A DNA stretch of 38,331 nt from Deltaproteobacteria bacterium. Its GTDB lineage: Bacteria; Myxococcota_A; Polyangia; Polyangiales; B10-G4. The notes under the pieces were generated by a model that was not told the origin of the DNA, did not search any database, and saw nothing but the letters and a program-made list of their open reading frames with translations. The stretch lies in NCBI GenBank assembly GCA_003647065.1, contig QMMC01000009.1, positions 1-38,331 of the forward strand, given 5' to 3'. The position numbers and the translations under genes are program-made. Positions 15,790 to 24,339 of this stretch are shown one piece after another. Position 1 is the first letter of the stretch; the number at the start of each line of letters is the position of its first letter.

Positions 15790-15840
15790 CGCGTCGAGCT
15801 TAGAGCAAGCGTTGCCTAGTGCGTGAGGATTTGATCGGCA

Positions 15841-17589
15841 TCAGGAGCCGCTGCGGCGGAAGACCTGGTAGAAATACTGGCCCGAGCCCCCCGCGGCACT
15901 GACCTCGATGCGATAGCGACCGTTTTCGGTGGGGCAGTGGCGCACCGAGGGGAAAGCCGACCGGGTGGTGTCCCGGGCGATCTGGTTGTTTCCCTGAGAG
16001 AGGGTGAGGTCGACGTTGTTGAAGCCATCACCGCCGACCGTGAGGATCGCGTAGCACTGGCCCCCTTCGAGCTCGATGTTGTGCCAGGCGCTGCCTCCTT
16101 CGCGGCGAATGTTCCCCTGGCCGGGAGCGGCTTCGAGGTCGGGCTCGTAGCTCTGCGTCGCCAGGAGCGAGGTGACCTCGCCAAGGCGCACGTAGATGAG
16201 ACCCGAGAGGCCGAAGGGACCTCGGGTGCCTCGGGGCCACCGATAGGGTGCGTAGTAGAAATTGCCGCTGCCAGCGTTCATGCCGACGGTCATCGTGTAC
16301 GCCCCGCTTTGCTCGGGACAGACGCGCACGACGGGTCGCGCGTCGACCTCGACGTCCTGGTCGATGGTGGCCCCGGAGCTGTCCTTCAATACCAAGTCGA
16401 GGTTGCGAACGCTGTTGTCTCCGACCCCGAGGATTGCGTAGCACTTGCCACCCTCGAGCTGGACCGAGAAGTCTCGGCTTTGCCCCTCGCCGAGCTCGCC
16501 CCGCGAATGGTCGCCGTGGGGCAGGTAGCCCCGGGCGCGCATGTCCGAGTCGAGGAGGCGGAAGTTCTCGTCGAGGCCAACACCCGCGGTCGACGTCGTC
16601 GCCATGACGTTCCCGACCGGCGGCGGAGGCTGCTGGGGCTCGGTGCCCTGGGCCGTCGCGCCCTGGGGTTGCTGGAGGTAGCCCACCGTGAAGACGGGCC
16701 CCGCGCCGGCGTAGAGGCGCATGCGTAGCTGGTACGGGCCGGTTTGATCCGGACAGAAGCGGACGAGAGCGTCGACGTTGGGTGTCACGTCACGGGCCAG
16801 CTCGTTGCCCTGCCCATCCACGAGGAAGACGTCGCTGTCGCGGATCCCGGGGCCCCCGAGGCTGCCAAACGCATAGCAGGATCCGCCCTGGAGGTTCAGC
16901 TGAGTCATCGAGTCGTCGGGGTTCGCGAACTGCTCTCCGTGGGGCTCGGCGACACGCTGGACACCCTCGGCGCCAAGGGCCTGGTCGAGCTGTTCGAGGC
17001 GCCCCGACGTGGCCGGGTCGAGCTGGGCAGCCTGCCTGCCTCCCCCGGCGGCGGCCCCCGTGTAGAAGGCTTGGAGGTTCGGCTGGGTCGCGGGAGTGCC
17101 CTGGTAGACCGCGTAGTAGTACTCGCCGCCGCCGGACACCATCTGGAGCCGGGCGACATGGCGCCCCATCGTCGCCGGGCACACCGTGGCCCAAGGGCGC
17201 GCGTCGGGTTCGACGTTGTACGCGACCGTCTGACCCTGAGCGTCACTGACGACGAGGTTCAGGTCGGACGAGCCCGCCGCAATCGCCACGATCGTGTAGC
17301 AAGTGTTCGGCCGCGGATCGATGGCGTAGCCGATGACGGCGTTCACCGGCAGGTTGGGGTTGTGCATCGCCGCCTGGGTGCGGTTGTAGCCGAGCCCCCC
17401 CAGGTAGACTTCGACTTGCTCGAGGGCCTGCCGCGGGTCGGTGCTCACGGCGGCGGTGCCCTGGGCCTCGCCTCCGGTGTTGAGGTTCGTCTCGCGATTG
17501 ACGGGCCGTGCGCGGCGCACGCACCCACTCGCAGCGATCGAGGCGACGACGGCCCCAGCAAATAAGAAAAGTCCGAGCTTCCGGTTCAT
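15841..17589 (-). CDS. Lipoprotein with four tandem beta repeats, 582 aa
   Basis: The signal peptide MNRKLGLFLFAGAVVASIAASGC ends in a lipobox. The mature protein has four repeats of about 65-75 residues. Each opens with CY(A/T) and carries a DLxLxD-type strand, with a second Cys in the pattern VRxCP or similar, followed by GxY and a closing aromatic strand (YYYAVYQ, FTVGY, FYYAPYR, FYQVFR). The invariant cysteine pair in each unit could form a disulphide. The shape recalls prepeptidase C-terminal-type beta domains. A Pro/Gln linker separates repeats 2 and 3. ATG 17589 is used; upstream in-frame codons would spoil the signal peptide. It lies 51 bases before the Hsp70 gene on the same strand, so cotranscription is possible. 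Function unknown. Confidence 0.8.
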   Translation of the reverse strand: MNRKLGLFLFAGAVVASIAASGCVRRARPVNRETNLNTGGEAQGTAAVSTDPRQALEQVEVYLGGLGYNRTQAAMHNPNLPVNAVIGYAIDPRPNTCYTIVAIAAGSSDLNLVVSDAQGQTVAYNVEPDARPWATVCPATMGRHVARLQMVSGGGEYYYAVYQGTPATQPNLQAFYTGAAAGGGRQAAQLDPATSGRLEQLDQALGAEGVQRVAEPHGEQFANPDDSMTQLNLQGGSCYAFGSLGGPGIRDSDVFLVDGQGNELARDVTPNVDALVRFCPDQTGPYQLRMRLYAGAGPVFTVGYLQQPQGATAQGTEPQQPPPPVGNVMATTSTAGVGLDENFRLLDSDMRARGYLPHGDHSRGELGEGQSRDFSVQLEGGKCYAILGVGDNSVRNLDLVLKDSSGATIDQDVEVDARPVVRVCPEQSGAYTMTVGMNAGSGNFYYAPYRWPRGTRGPFGLSGLIYVRLGEVTSLLATQSYEPDLEAAPGQGNIRREGGSAWHNIELEGGQCYAILTVGGDGFNNVDLTLSQGNNQIARDTTRSAFPSVRHCPTENGRYRIEVSAAGGSGQYFYQVFRRSGS

Positions 17590-17731
17590 CGGGTATCCCA
17601 TCTGTGCCGGCCATTCGGGATGGCACCCCCAACGGACGGGCGAGACCACCTACGGCTTCAACGCGGCGGTATCCAAGCACGGCGGCATGGCTGGACGCAA
17701 CTGGAGCCGCGCCGACGCGATAAGGCTGCCC

Positions 17732-18280
17732 ATGGACCGTATTTTCGCGAGAACGCTCACCTTTTGGCTTTTCCTCACCGTTCTGGGGGGCTCTTTCGGC
17801 CCCCGCGTCGCCCTAGCCCAGGCCGAAGATCCCATCGCCCCTTCTCAGGGCCTTTCTACGGATCCGGCCCCGCCGGTCCCGGATCTGGCGATCAGCGTCG
17901 ATCCCATCGCCATGGCCCTCGGCGAGTGGGGGGCCCGGGGCGAGGTGGCCGTAACACCCAGCCACGCGCTCTTTGTCTCCCCCGGGTATCGCACCGGAGC
18001 GATATCCCCCGGGATCTCCCTCGAGGTCGGTTATCACCTCTTTCCTTTGGGTGATGGCCTCGACGGGCCCTTCATCGGGCCCTCGGTAGGGGTGGCTTTC
18101 TCCCTCGATTCGGTCCGGGTTTCCGTCCGCGGGGGGGCGGAGGCGGGCTGGCAGGTGATCCTCGGGGCCCTCGCCCTCGGTCTCTCCGCCGGTGTCGAAG
18201 CTCATCTGTCGGCGTCTCAGGGGGCCGCGGCGGTCGTGGTGCCCAGGATTTCCCTTCACCTCGGATACGCCATTCGCTGA
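17732..18280 (+). CDS. Exported beta-barrel-like protein, 182 aa
   Basis: A clear signal peptide (RTLTFWLFLTVLGGSF, cleavage near ALAQA) is followed by a short Pro-rich linker. About 125 residues of alternating hydrophobic strands then follow (ISLEVGYHLFPLG, GPSVGVAFSL, VRVSVRGGAEAGWQVI, LSAGVEAHLSA, ISLHLGYAIR), ending with an Arg after an aromatic. This resembles small outer-membrane barrels of six to eight strands. ATG 17732 is chosen for the signal peptide; ATG 17687 upstream is possible but adds polar residues. It is divergent from the four-repeat lipoprotein with a 142-bp gap. Confidence 0.7.
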   Translation: MDRIFARTLTFWLFLTVLGGSFGPRVALAQAEDPIAPSQGLSTDPAPPVPDLAISVDPIAMALGEWGARGEVAVTPSHALFVSPGYRTGAISPGISLEVGYHLFPLGDGLDGPFIGPSVGVAFSLDSVRVSVRGGAEAGWQVILGALALGLSAGVEAHLSASQGAAAVVVPRISLHLGYAIR

Positions 18281-18352
18281 AGGACAGGCTGACGGACCGA
18301 ACGAGGTCTGAGGACGAGGACCAACGACCGACGGGCTGCTAACCTCGCGCCC

Positions 18353-19384
18353 GTGAAGCGCTGGACGAGCGTGTTGATGCTGATGCTCCTGCCGGCCTGC
18401 GCCGCGGCGATGAGGCCGTGTTTCTCGTCGTGCAGTGAGCGGTCAGCGCCCGTCCTGCCGGCGACGCCGGGGCCACCGACCGTTCGTGCCGTGGTCGAGC
18501 GGTGTCGGGGGCTCAATGGCGACGACGACGCGTGCGAGTTCGTCGCCCGCTTCGGCCCCGAGCACTGCAGCCAGGCCGTTCCTTGCGACCGCCTCGTCGT
18601 GCTCTTCGCGCTCAGCGCCGAGGAGTGCGGCGGCTACGGTCGGGTGCTGCGCGATTATGCCGCCGAAGGTTACGTGGCTGCGTGCGTCAGCCTCTTCGAG
18701 TCGTCCGATGCCGGAACGCTGCTTCCTTACGTCGAACTCGCCGACCGGGTGGACCGGGCCCTGCTCGCGCTCACCGCTTCGGACGCGGTTCGGGGGCGGT
18801 GGACGGGGCGGTTCCTCTTCCTGTCGGGGGCGGGGCCCGGCGCGACCGCCCCGATGGTGGCAATGATGCGCACGGACGTAGACGACGCCGCCCATTGGCG
18901 CGGCGCCGAGGCCACGGCAGCGTGCTTCCTCGACGGTTTCTACGACCTCGCCGCCGCGGACGTCGCCCTCGGGGAGGGCTCCCGGGGCATCCCCTGCACC
19001 TTCCCCCTCAGCCACGGCGACCTCCTCGGGCGCTACTACGAACGGGCGCCGGGCGCCCACGACTGCGAAGGCGGGCGTTGTCCGTGCGGCGAGGAACACG
19101 CCGCCAGCATCGACGTCGACTCCATCGTCGGCGGAGATGCGAGCGCCATGACGGTCACGGATTTCAAGCTCATCGAGTGTGGCTCCGAGCTCGACCGCTG
19201 CACCGGCGATGTCGCCCCGGCGGCGCCAATTCACGCATTCTGCGAGGCCATCGATGCCGTCCCGGGCCGTCGATGCGTGAGTGGAGCGTTGCCCCGGGTC
19301 GAACACGCTTCCTGCATGAGTCGGGCGGTCGAACCGTGTCTGGCTTACTTCGCCGAGGTCACCCGGCGCGGAGGAGCACGATGA
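18353..19384 (+). CDS. Exported alpha/beta-hydrolase-like protein, 343 aa
   Basis: The N-terminus (WTSVLMLMLLPACAA) reads as a signal peptide with a possible lipobox LPAC. The rest follows the alpha/beta-hydrolase pattern: strand RLVVLFALSA, helix YGRVLRDYAAEGY, strand GRFLFLSGAGPGATAP at the nucleophile-elbow position, and a late VEHASC segment where the catalytic His would fall. The elbow reads GAGPG, not GxSxG, so the Ser nucleophile appears to be Gly. Many cysteines suggest extracytoplasmic disulphides. GTG 18353 is the start. The 3' end overlaps the convergent FHA gene by 26 bases. The hydrolase assignment is tentative. Confidence 0.6.
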   Translation: MKRWTSVLMLMLLPACAAAMRPCFSSCSERSAPVLPATPGPPTVRAVVERCRGLNGDDDACEFVARFGPEHCSQAVPCDRLVVLFALSAEECGGYGRVLRDYAAEGYVAACVSLFESSDAGTLLPYVELADRVDRALLALTASDAVRGRWTGRFLFLSGAGPGATAPMVAMMRTDVDDAAHWRGAEATAACFLDGFYDLAAADVALGEGSRGIPCTFPLSHGDLLGRYYERAPGAHDCEGGRCPCGEEHAASIDVDSIVGGDASAMTVTDFKLIECGSELDRCTGDVAPAAPIHAFCEAIDAVPGRRCVSGALPRVEHASCMSRAVEPCLAYFAEVTRRGGAR

Positions 19385-20360
19385 GGCCGGCTACCGACAG
19401 CGCCAGGACGGTGCCGGCCAAGAGGTAGATGATCATGTCCGCACCGAGACCGGTCCGGGTTGGGGCGGCCTTCGGTGCATTGCTCTTGCCTCGATGCCCG
19501 GCGCTCGACGCGCTCTTGCCGACGTCCGACCCGCCGCCATCCTTCGAGGTCGCGCCTTCTACCGGCTCTTCACCCTCTCCACCCTCTTGCCCCGATTCGG
19601 GTTCGGGTTCGGGGGCCGGAGGGAGCTCGACCACCTCTTCCGGGGCGGCGCAAATCTCACTTACGCGTTGCTCCGCCGGGTCTTCGAAGATCAGAACGGT
19701 CTTGCCGAGGCGCAGCTCGTCACCGTCTTTGAGACGTCGCTCGGTGATCGGGCGATCGTTGACGAGGGTACCGTTCTTACTTCCACGGTCCCGCGCCACG
19801 ACTCCATCGAGGTCTTGGACGATCTCCACGTGCTCCCGGGACAGGTCCGCGTCCGAGAGGGGAAGGTCGACGTCGTCTCCGCGTCCGACGACGAGGGCCC
19901 CCGGCGCCGGGACGAGCTCGACGACGCGCCCAGCTTCTGGGCCGTTCAGCACGCGGATCCGTGGACCTGGATCTGCTCCCCCCAGCTCTTCGCGAACGAT
20001 CTGCCGGGCGAGGGCGGCGGTCTTCTCGAAGCCCGTCGCATCGACGAGGTGCCGGCCTTCGACGGTGATGTGAAAACCTCCGACGTCGATCACGTCGTTC
20101 GGTCCCACCGTCTTGGGCCTCCCCGGGGGAAGCCGCTCCCCGTTGACACGGGTCCCATTCGTCGAGCCCTCGTCGATGACCACCCACCGGATGCCCTCGG
20201 CGCGGAAGGTCGCATGGTGGCCGCTCACCGCGGCATGGGGCACATGCACGTCGGAGCCCTTGTGTCGTCCAATGACGACGCGTCCCTGGTCGAACTCGTA
20301 GACGTACTCCCGCGCCGTCTCGGAGGACCAGGTGGAGCGGACTACCAGGCGGACACCCAT
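19359..20360 (-). CDS. Tail-anchored protein with two FHA domains, 333 aa
   Basis: Two forkhead-associated domains recognise phospho-threonine peptides in known relatives. FHA1 spans about 20-105, with IGRHKGSD, S46, H49 and STNGT near 66-70. FHA2 spans about 135-225, with VGRGDD, S174, H177 and GSKNGT near 194-199. The conserved Gly-Arg, Ser-x2-His and Asn-Gly residues are all present. An acidic Pro/Glu-rich linker follows, then a single C-terminal membrane span (309-331, YLLAGTVLALSVAGLIVLL), so the FHA domains should face the cytoplasm. The start is ATG 20360 because FHA1 begins just after it; the upstream extension is the Pro/Gly-encoding 12-bp repeat. No kinase gene lies in the window. 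Confidence 0.88.
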   Translation of the reverse strand: MGVRLVVRSTWSSETAREYVYEFDQGRVVIGRHKGSDVHVPHAAVSGHHATFRAEGIRWVVIDEGSTNGTRVNGERLPPGRPKTVGPNDVIDVGGFHITVEGRHLVDATGFEKTAALARQIVREELGGADPGPRIRVLNGPEAGRVVELVPAPGALVVGRGDDVDLPLSDADLSREHVEIVQDLDGVVARDRGSKNGTLVNDRPITERRLKDGDELRLGKTVLIFEDPAEQRVSEICAAPEEVVELPPAPEPEPESGQEGGEGEEPVEGATSKDGGGSDVGKSASSAGHRGKSNAPKAAPTRTGLGADMIIYLLAGTVLALSVAGLIVLLRAG

Positions 20361-20417
20361 CGGATCGTCACGAGACTGATCGCGCGATCGCAGCGGGTCA
20401 AGGAGTCGACGAGTCTC

Positions 20418-20453
20418 GCCGGGACCTGGGCCGGGACCTGGGCCGGGATCTGG
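20418..20453. repeat. Three 12-bp tandem repeats
   Basis: GCCGGGACCTGG occurs twice, and a third copy has one change (ATC for ACC). The array lies in the divergent region between the FHA gene start (20360) and the PilZ gene start (20539), so it may affect spacing of regulatory sites or be neutral slippage. Confidence 0.8.
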
Positions 20454-20538
20454 GCCTGCATGTAGGCCTGCCCTTGCCGAAAACTGGACCCCCTCGTGCC
20501 GTTCTGTAGACGTGGGGGGAAGCAACTAGGAGCGATTC

Positions 20539-22770
20539 ATGGAAGCAGCGGTCGAACGGCGTGACGTAGACGAGAACCGAGTCCCCCTCGATTCTCCGGT
20601 TGAACTCTCTCACGAGGGCTTCACGGAGAGCTTCGAGGCGGATGGCGTCAACGTGAGCGCGGGTGGCGTGTCCATGCGCGCCAGCTATCTGCCCAGCGTC
20701 GGGGCGCGGCTCCGCTGCCGTATTCCCGCGGAGACCGCCGGGGGCCACATCGAGGCCGGGGCGGAGGTTGTCTGGTCTGCAGACCAGGGGCCGCACAACG
20801 GGGAATTCGGCCTACGTTTCCTCGACATCGATGACGCGTCGGCGAGGGCCATCCGCTCGATGCTCTCGCGGGGCCCGTATCTGCCCCCGTCACCGAAGGG
20901 GAAGCCCGGGGCCGAGGACACCATCGACGAGGCTCGTCCCGCGGCGTCGGTCTCCCTCGGAATCGACGGCGTTCCGGACTCGATCCGCGCGAGCGTCGTC
21001 GCGGAGGACTCGGATATCCTCACGGTCTCCCAGGAGCTCCCGTTCCTCCGCCTGGCGACGGGGGTCACCGTGCACCAGGACGGACGCCGTGGGCGCATCG
21101 AGGGCATCGACCTCACCCTCGACGGCGACACGCCGAAGCTTCTGATCGACATCCTCTTCGACGAGGCGCCCGTCAACGACCCGAGCGCCGCGGCGAGCGA
21201 TTCGACGATCCCCGACTTTCTCCCGATGGGGCACGAACCGCGAGAGTTCCTCCAGGAACCCCAGGAACCCCAAGAGAACCTCGACCAGGCGTTCGCCGTG
21301 GGGCCCGGAGAGACCGTGCATACGGCTCCGACCGCGGTGGATCTTACCTCACCGCCGGCCCGCGACGAGGTCGCCCGGGCGGCTGAAGCGGCGCCGACCG
21401 TCCGCGAGCCCCGTATCGTGCAGGTCTCTCCCGTGGTCGCCGATGCGAACGTTCAAGACGACGGCGAGGAAATCGAGGAAATCGAGGAAGACCGTGAGGA
21501 CCAAGCGGTCCAGGCATCTGAGGCTTCCGCCGAGTTCGGTGCCGAGGCCGATGGCGATTCCGTCCCGAATCTCGAGGTCACGCCGGCGCCCCTCGCGGAG
21601 ACCGCCGCCGAGGTTGCCGCCATCGAGGTGCCCCGCGGAAATGTCGCCGCCGTGACCGCAGCCCGCGCGATGACCGCCCTGCGCTCGCGGGTCGACGCTC
21701 TCCGGCCCCGGGTCACCGGCGCCTTCGGCAAGCTCGGCGCTCGCTCGAGTGGGCTGCGCGCCAAGATCGGTCCCCACACCGTCGCCCTGCGCGCCAAGGT
21801 GATGGCATTTTTTGCGATGCTCCGCACCGAGGCCTTGCCTCGCGTCGTCGCGTCGGTCCGCCGGACGGGCCGGGTCTTCGCCCGCACCGCCATCGTGGTG
21901 CGTGACAAGGTCGGTCAGAAGATCCCCCTCCTCGCCCGCCGGGCGAAGCGCCGCCGCAAGACGGCACCGCCCCCCACCGACAGCAACGTCGCAGGTCGGC
22001 GTTCGAGCCGCCGTCGCACGACTGCGCCGGCACCCAAGAAGGACCGTCGTCGCACCATGGTCGTATCCTTCGTCGCCTTTTCCGGAGTCGCTCTCGCGGT
22101 CTGGGCCCTCACGCCGGGATCGGAGACGGTTGGCGCCGCCGACCCCCTCGGAGGCCATCAGTCGATCGTGAATCAGCCGCCCGCACCAAGCCCTGCGGCT
22201 GCGCCTGCCGTCGCTCCGGCCGCGGCGACCGCTGCCGTTCCGGTTGCCGGCGCCGCTGCCCTACCGCCCGTCGTCGGCGAGCCTGCGATGCCCCGGGCCG
22301 TTGGCGAGGGATCCCGCGAGGCCGGACCCATGGCCGCGCCGACCTTCCCCTCTCTCCGCGATGGCGCGCACCCCCAGGCACCCCAAGGGCTCCCCGAGGG
22401 TTCGCCCTACGCCGTTGACGTCCGCGAAGGGGGCGCGCCCGCTGCCGCCGCCACCGCGACCTCCGAGGGAAGCGTCTTCGGCGCCCCGGACATCGAAAAC
22501 GGGCGCAGTTTCCTCATACGCATGAGCCAGCCGGTCACCGTGATTCGCGGCACCGCCCGGGCCGACGGCTTCTCCGTCGAAATCCCGTCCAGCCTCTCCC
22601 TCGACCGCGCCGGGCCCATCGCCGCGTCCCATCCTCTCATTGAGCGCTCGATGATCTTGAACCGCGGCGACCACTCGGAGCTCACCATCACCTTCGTCTC
22701 GGGCCGGACTCCGGCCTATCGGGTGAGCGCTCGGGGGTCGGCGATCGAGGTCTTGATCGCTCGGCGCTGA
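20539..22770 (+). CDS. PilZ protein with amphipathic helices, membrane span, AMIN-like end
   Basis: Residues 5-108 form a PilZ domain, the c-di-GMP receptor fold: Arg7/Arg8 with Arg14 and NVSAGG at 38-43 fit the two binding motifs, though the Arg spacing is slightly wide. A second beta-rich unit spans about 140-190. Acidic low complexity follows, then residues ~372-485, a long Arg/Ala-rich amphipathic helical stretch (TALRSRVDALRPRVTGAF, GLRAKIGPHTVALRAK). A membrane span lies at about 507-526, then a Pro/Ala linker. The C-terminal ~90 residues (FLIRMSQPVTVIRGT, SELTITFVSG, AIEVLIARR) resemble AMIN domains that bind periplasmic cell-wall or secretin parts. ATG 20539 follows AGGAG. Coupling c-di-GMP to the envelope is inference. 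Confidence 0.75.
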   Translation: MEAAVERRDVDENRVPLDSPVELSHEGFTESFEADGVNVSAGGVSMRASYLPSVGARLRCRIPAETAGGHIEAGAEVVWSADQGPHNGEFGLRFLDIDDASARAIRSMLSRGPYLPPSPKGKPGAEDTIDEARPAASVSLGIDGVPDSIRASVVAEDSDILTVSQELPFLRLATGVTVHQDGRRGRIEGIDLTLDGDTPKLLIDILFDEAPVNDPSAAASDSTIPDFLPMGHEPREFLQEPQEPQENLDQAFAVGPGETVHTAPTAVDLTSPPARDEVARAAEAAPTVREPRIVQVSPVVADANVQDDGEEIEEIEEDREDQAVQASEASAEFGAEADGDSVPNLEVTPAPLAETAAEVAAIEVPRGNVAAVTAARAMTALRSRVDALRPRVTGAFGKLGARSSGLRAKIGPHTVALRAKVMAFFAMLRTEALPRVVASVRRTGRVFARTAIVVRDKVGQKIPLLARRAKRRRKTAPPPTDSNVAGRRSSRRRTTAPAPKKDRRRTMVVSFVAFSGVALAVWALTPGSETVGAADPLGGHQSIVNQPPAPSPAAAPAVAPAAATAAVPVAGAAALPPVVGEPAMPRAVGEGSREAGPMAAPTFPSLRDGAHPQAPQGLPEGSPYAVDVREGGAPAAAATATSEGSVFGAPDIENGRSFLIRMSQPVTVIRGTARADGFSVEIPSSLSLDRAGPIAASHPLIERSMILNRGDHSELTITFVSGRTPAYRVSARGSAIEVLIARR

Positions 22771-22896
22771 CTGGACCCCCGTCCGTCCGTACCCTTCGGG
22801 AAGATGGATTTTCGCCGGTGGGGAACAGGACGGCTCCTTGCCTGTTGTAGACTCGATTCTCGGAGGCCGCAGTGCCCCGGTGTTGAAGGGTTTACG

Positions 22897-24324
22897 ATGA
22901 AGAAACTTCCCCGAAACCGCGTTTTTCGCGCTGCTCTGGTCTCCGTGGTGGTCTCCACTGCCTTCCTCGGTGCGTTGGCCGAGGGCGTCGCCCAGACGCG
23001 CCAGGCGCCTGCACCCGCGCCTTCGGGGTCAGCGTCTTCGGGGCCGGTCGCCGACGCCGCTCGGGTTGGGGACGCATTTGCGTCAGTCGCCGAACGCGTT
23101 TCTCCGACAGTGGTCACCCTCGAGGTGGAAGCCGTTCGCCAGCGCGGGCGCCGGGGTCGGTCGCCGTTCGGGTCTCGCGGCGGGGATTCGGAGATCGCGA
23201 ATGGCTCCGGCTCCGGTGTGATCATCCGGGCCAACGGCTACGTGCTCACCAACAATCACGTCGTAGAGAACGCGCGACGCATCGTCGTCGTGCTCCGCGA
23301 CGGTCGGAGGCTTCCCGGGCAGGTGGTCGGGGTAGACCGGGCGACGGATCTCGCGGTGGTCCGCGTGCAGGCTTCCGGCTTGCCCGTTGCGAGCTGGGGT
23401 TCGTCGGACCGCGCGCGCGTCGGCCAGTGGGTCGTCGCCATCGGTGCTCCGTTCGGGCTCGACTATTCGGTGACCGCGGGGGTCCTTTCGGCGATCGGTC
23501 GAGGCATCGGCGCGAACGAGATCGAGGACTACCTGCAGACCGACGCGAGCATCAACCCGGGAAACTCGGGGGGCCCCTTGGTCAACCTCTCAGGCGAAAT
23601 CCTGGGCATCAATACGATGATCATCGGCCGTGGTACCGGGATCGGCTTCGCCATCCCGTCCGACATGGCGCGCATGGTCGCCGACCAGTTGATCACCGGC
23701 GGGGTCGTGCGCCGGGCCTACCTCGGCGTCGGCTTTCAAGAACTCACGCCCGAGCTCGCGGGGCATTTCGGGGCGCGGAACGGCCGCGGGGCCCTCATCA
23801 ACCGGGTCGAACCCAACGGACCGGCGGCCCGAGCCGGTGTCCGCGACGGCGACATCATCACGGCCGTCGACGGCAACCCGGTGGTCGCGGGACGGGACCT
23901 GATGCGCCACGTCATCCGTCGCCCGGTAGGCGCCCAGGTGCAGTTGACTGTTTTGCGTGTCGGACGGCGTCGCACGATCACCGTGACGACCGTCGAGCGT
24001 CCTCGGTCCGGCGAGGCGAGGCCTCAGCCGGCTAGCTCTGCGCGGCGATCTCGGGGCCATGGCGCACTCCTGACTCCATTGAACGATCAGATACGCCATC
24101 GGCTCGGGTATCGGGGGCAGGGGTCGGTAGTCATTTCTCGGGTCGAGAGCGGCTCCCCCGCCGATCACGCGGGTCTTCGAACGGGGGATGTGATTCTCCG
24201 CGCCGACCACAAGACCGTGACTTCGCCGAACACGGTCAACGAGGCCCTCGCAGACGACGGGGAGGCCCTGCTGCGCATCGAACGTCGGGGGCGGACCTTC
24301 TTCGCGGCGCTCACCCGCAACTGA
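22897..24324 (+). CDS. HtrA/Do-type serine protease with two PDZ domains
   Basis: This is a periplasmic quality-control protease of the DegP/HtrA family. A signal peptide (FRAALVSVVVSTAFLGALAEGVAQ) leads to a trypsin-like domain with His121 (TNNHVVE), Asp151 (RATDLAVV) and Ser224 (NPGNSGGP). Two PDZ domains follow at about 285-370 and 395-470; the second is shorter, with GSPADHAGLRTGDVI. The loop after residue 80 is Arg/Gly-rich. Length 475 is typical of two-PDZ members. ATG 22897 has GAAGGG six bases upstream. I give no gene symbol because DegP, DegQ and MucD types cannot be separated by eye. It is convergent with the kinase at 24340. Confidence 0.93.
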   Translation: MKKLPRNRVFRAALVSVVVSTAFLGALAEGVAQTRQAPAPAPSGSASSGPVADAARVGDAFASVAERVSPTVVTLEVEAVRQRGRRGRSPFGSRGGDSEIANGSGSGVIIRANGYVLTNNHVVENARRIVVVLRDGRRLPGQVVGVDRATDLAVVRVQASGLPVASWGSSDRARVGQWVVAIGAPFGLDYSVTAGVLSAIGRGIGANEIEDYLQTDASINPGNSGGPLVNLSGEILGINTMIIGRGTGIGFAIPSDMARMVADQLITGGVVRRAYLGVGFQELTPELAGHFGARNGRGALINRVEPNGPAARAGVRDGDIITAVDGNPVVAGRDLMRHVIRRPVGAQVQLTVLRVGRRRTITVTTVERPRSGEARPQPASSARRSRGHGALLTPLNDQIRHRLGYRGQGSVVISRVESGSPADHAGLRTGDVILRADHKTVTSPNTVNEALADDGEALLRIERRGRTFFAALTRN

Positions 24325-24339
24325 TTCTACGGACTGAAG

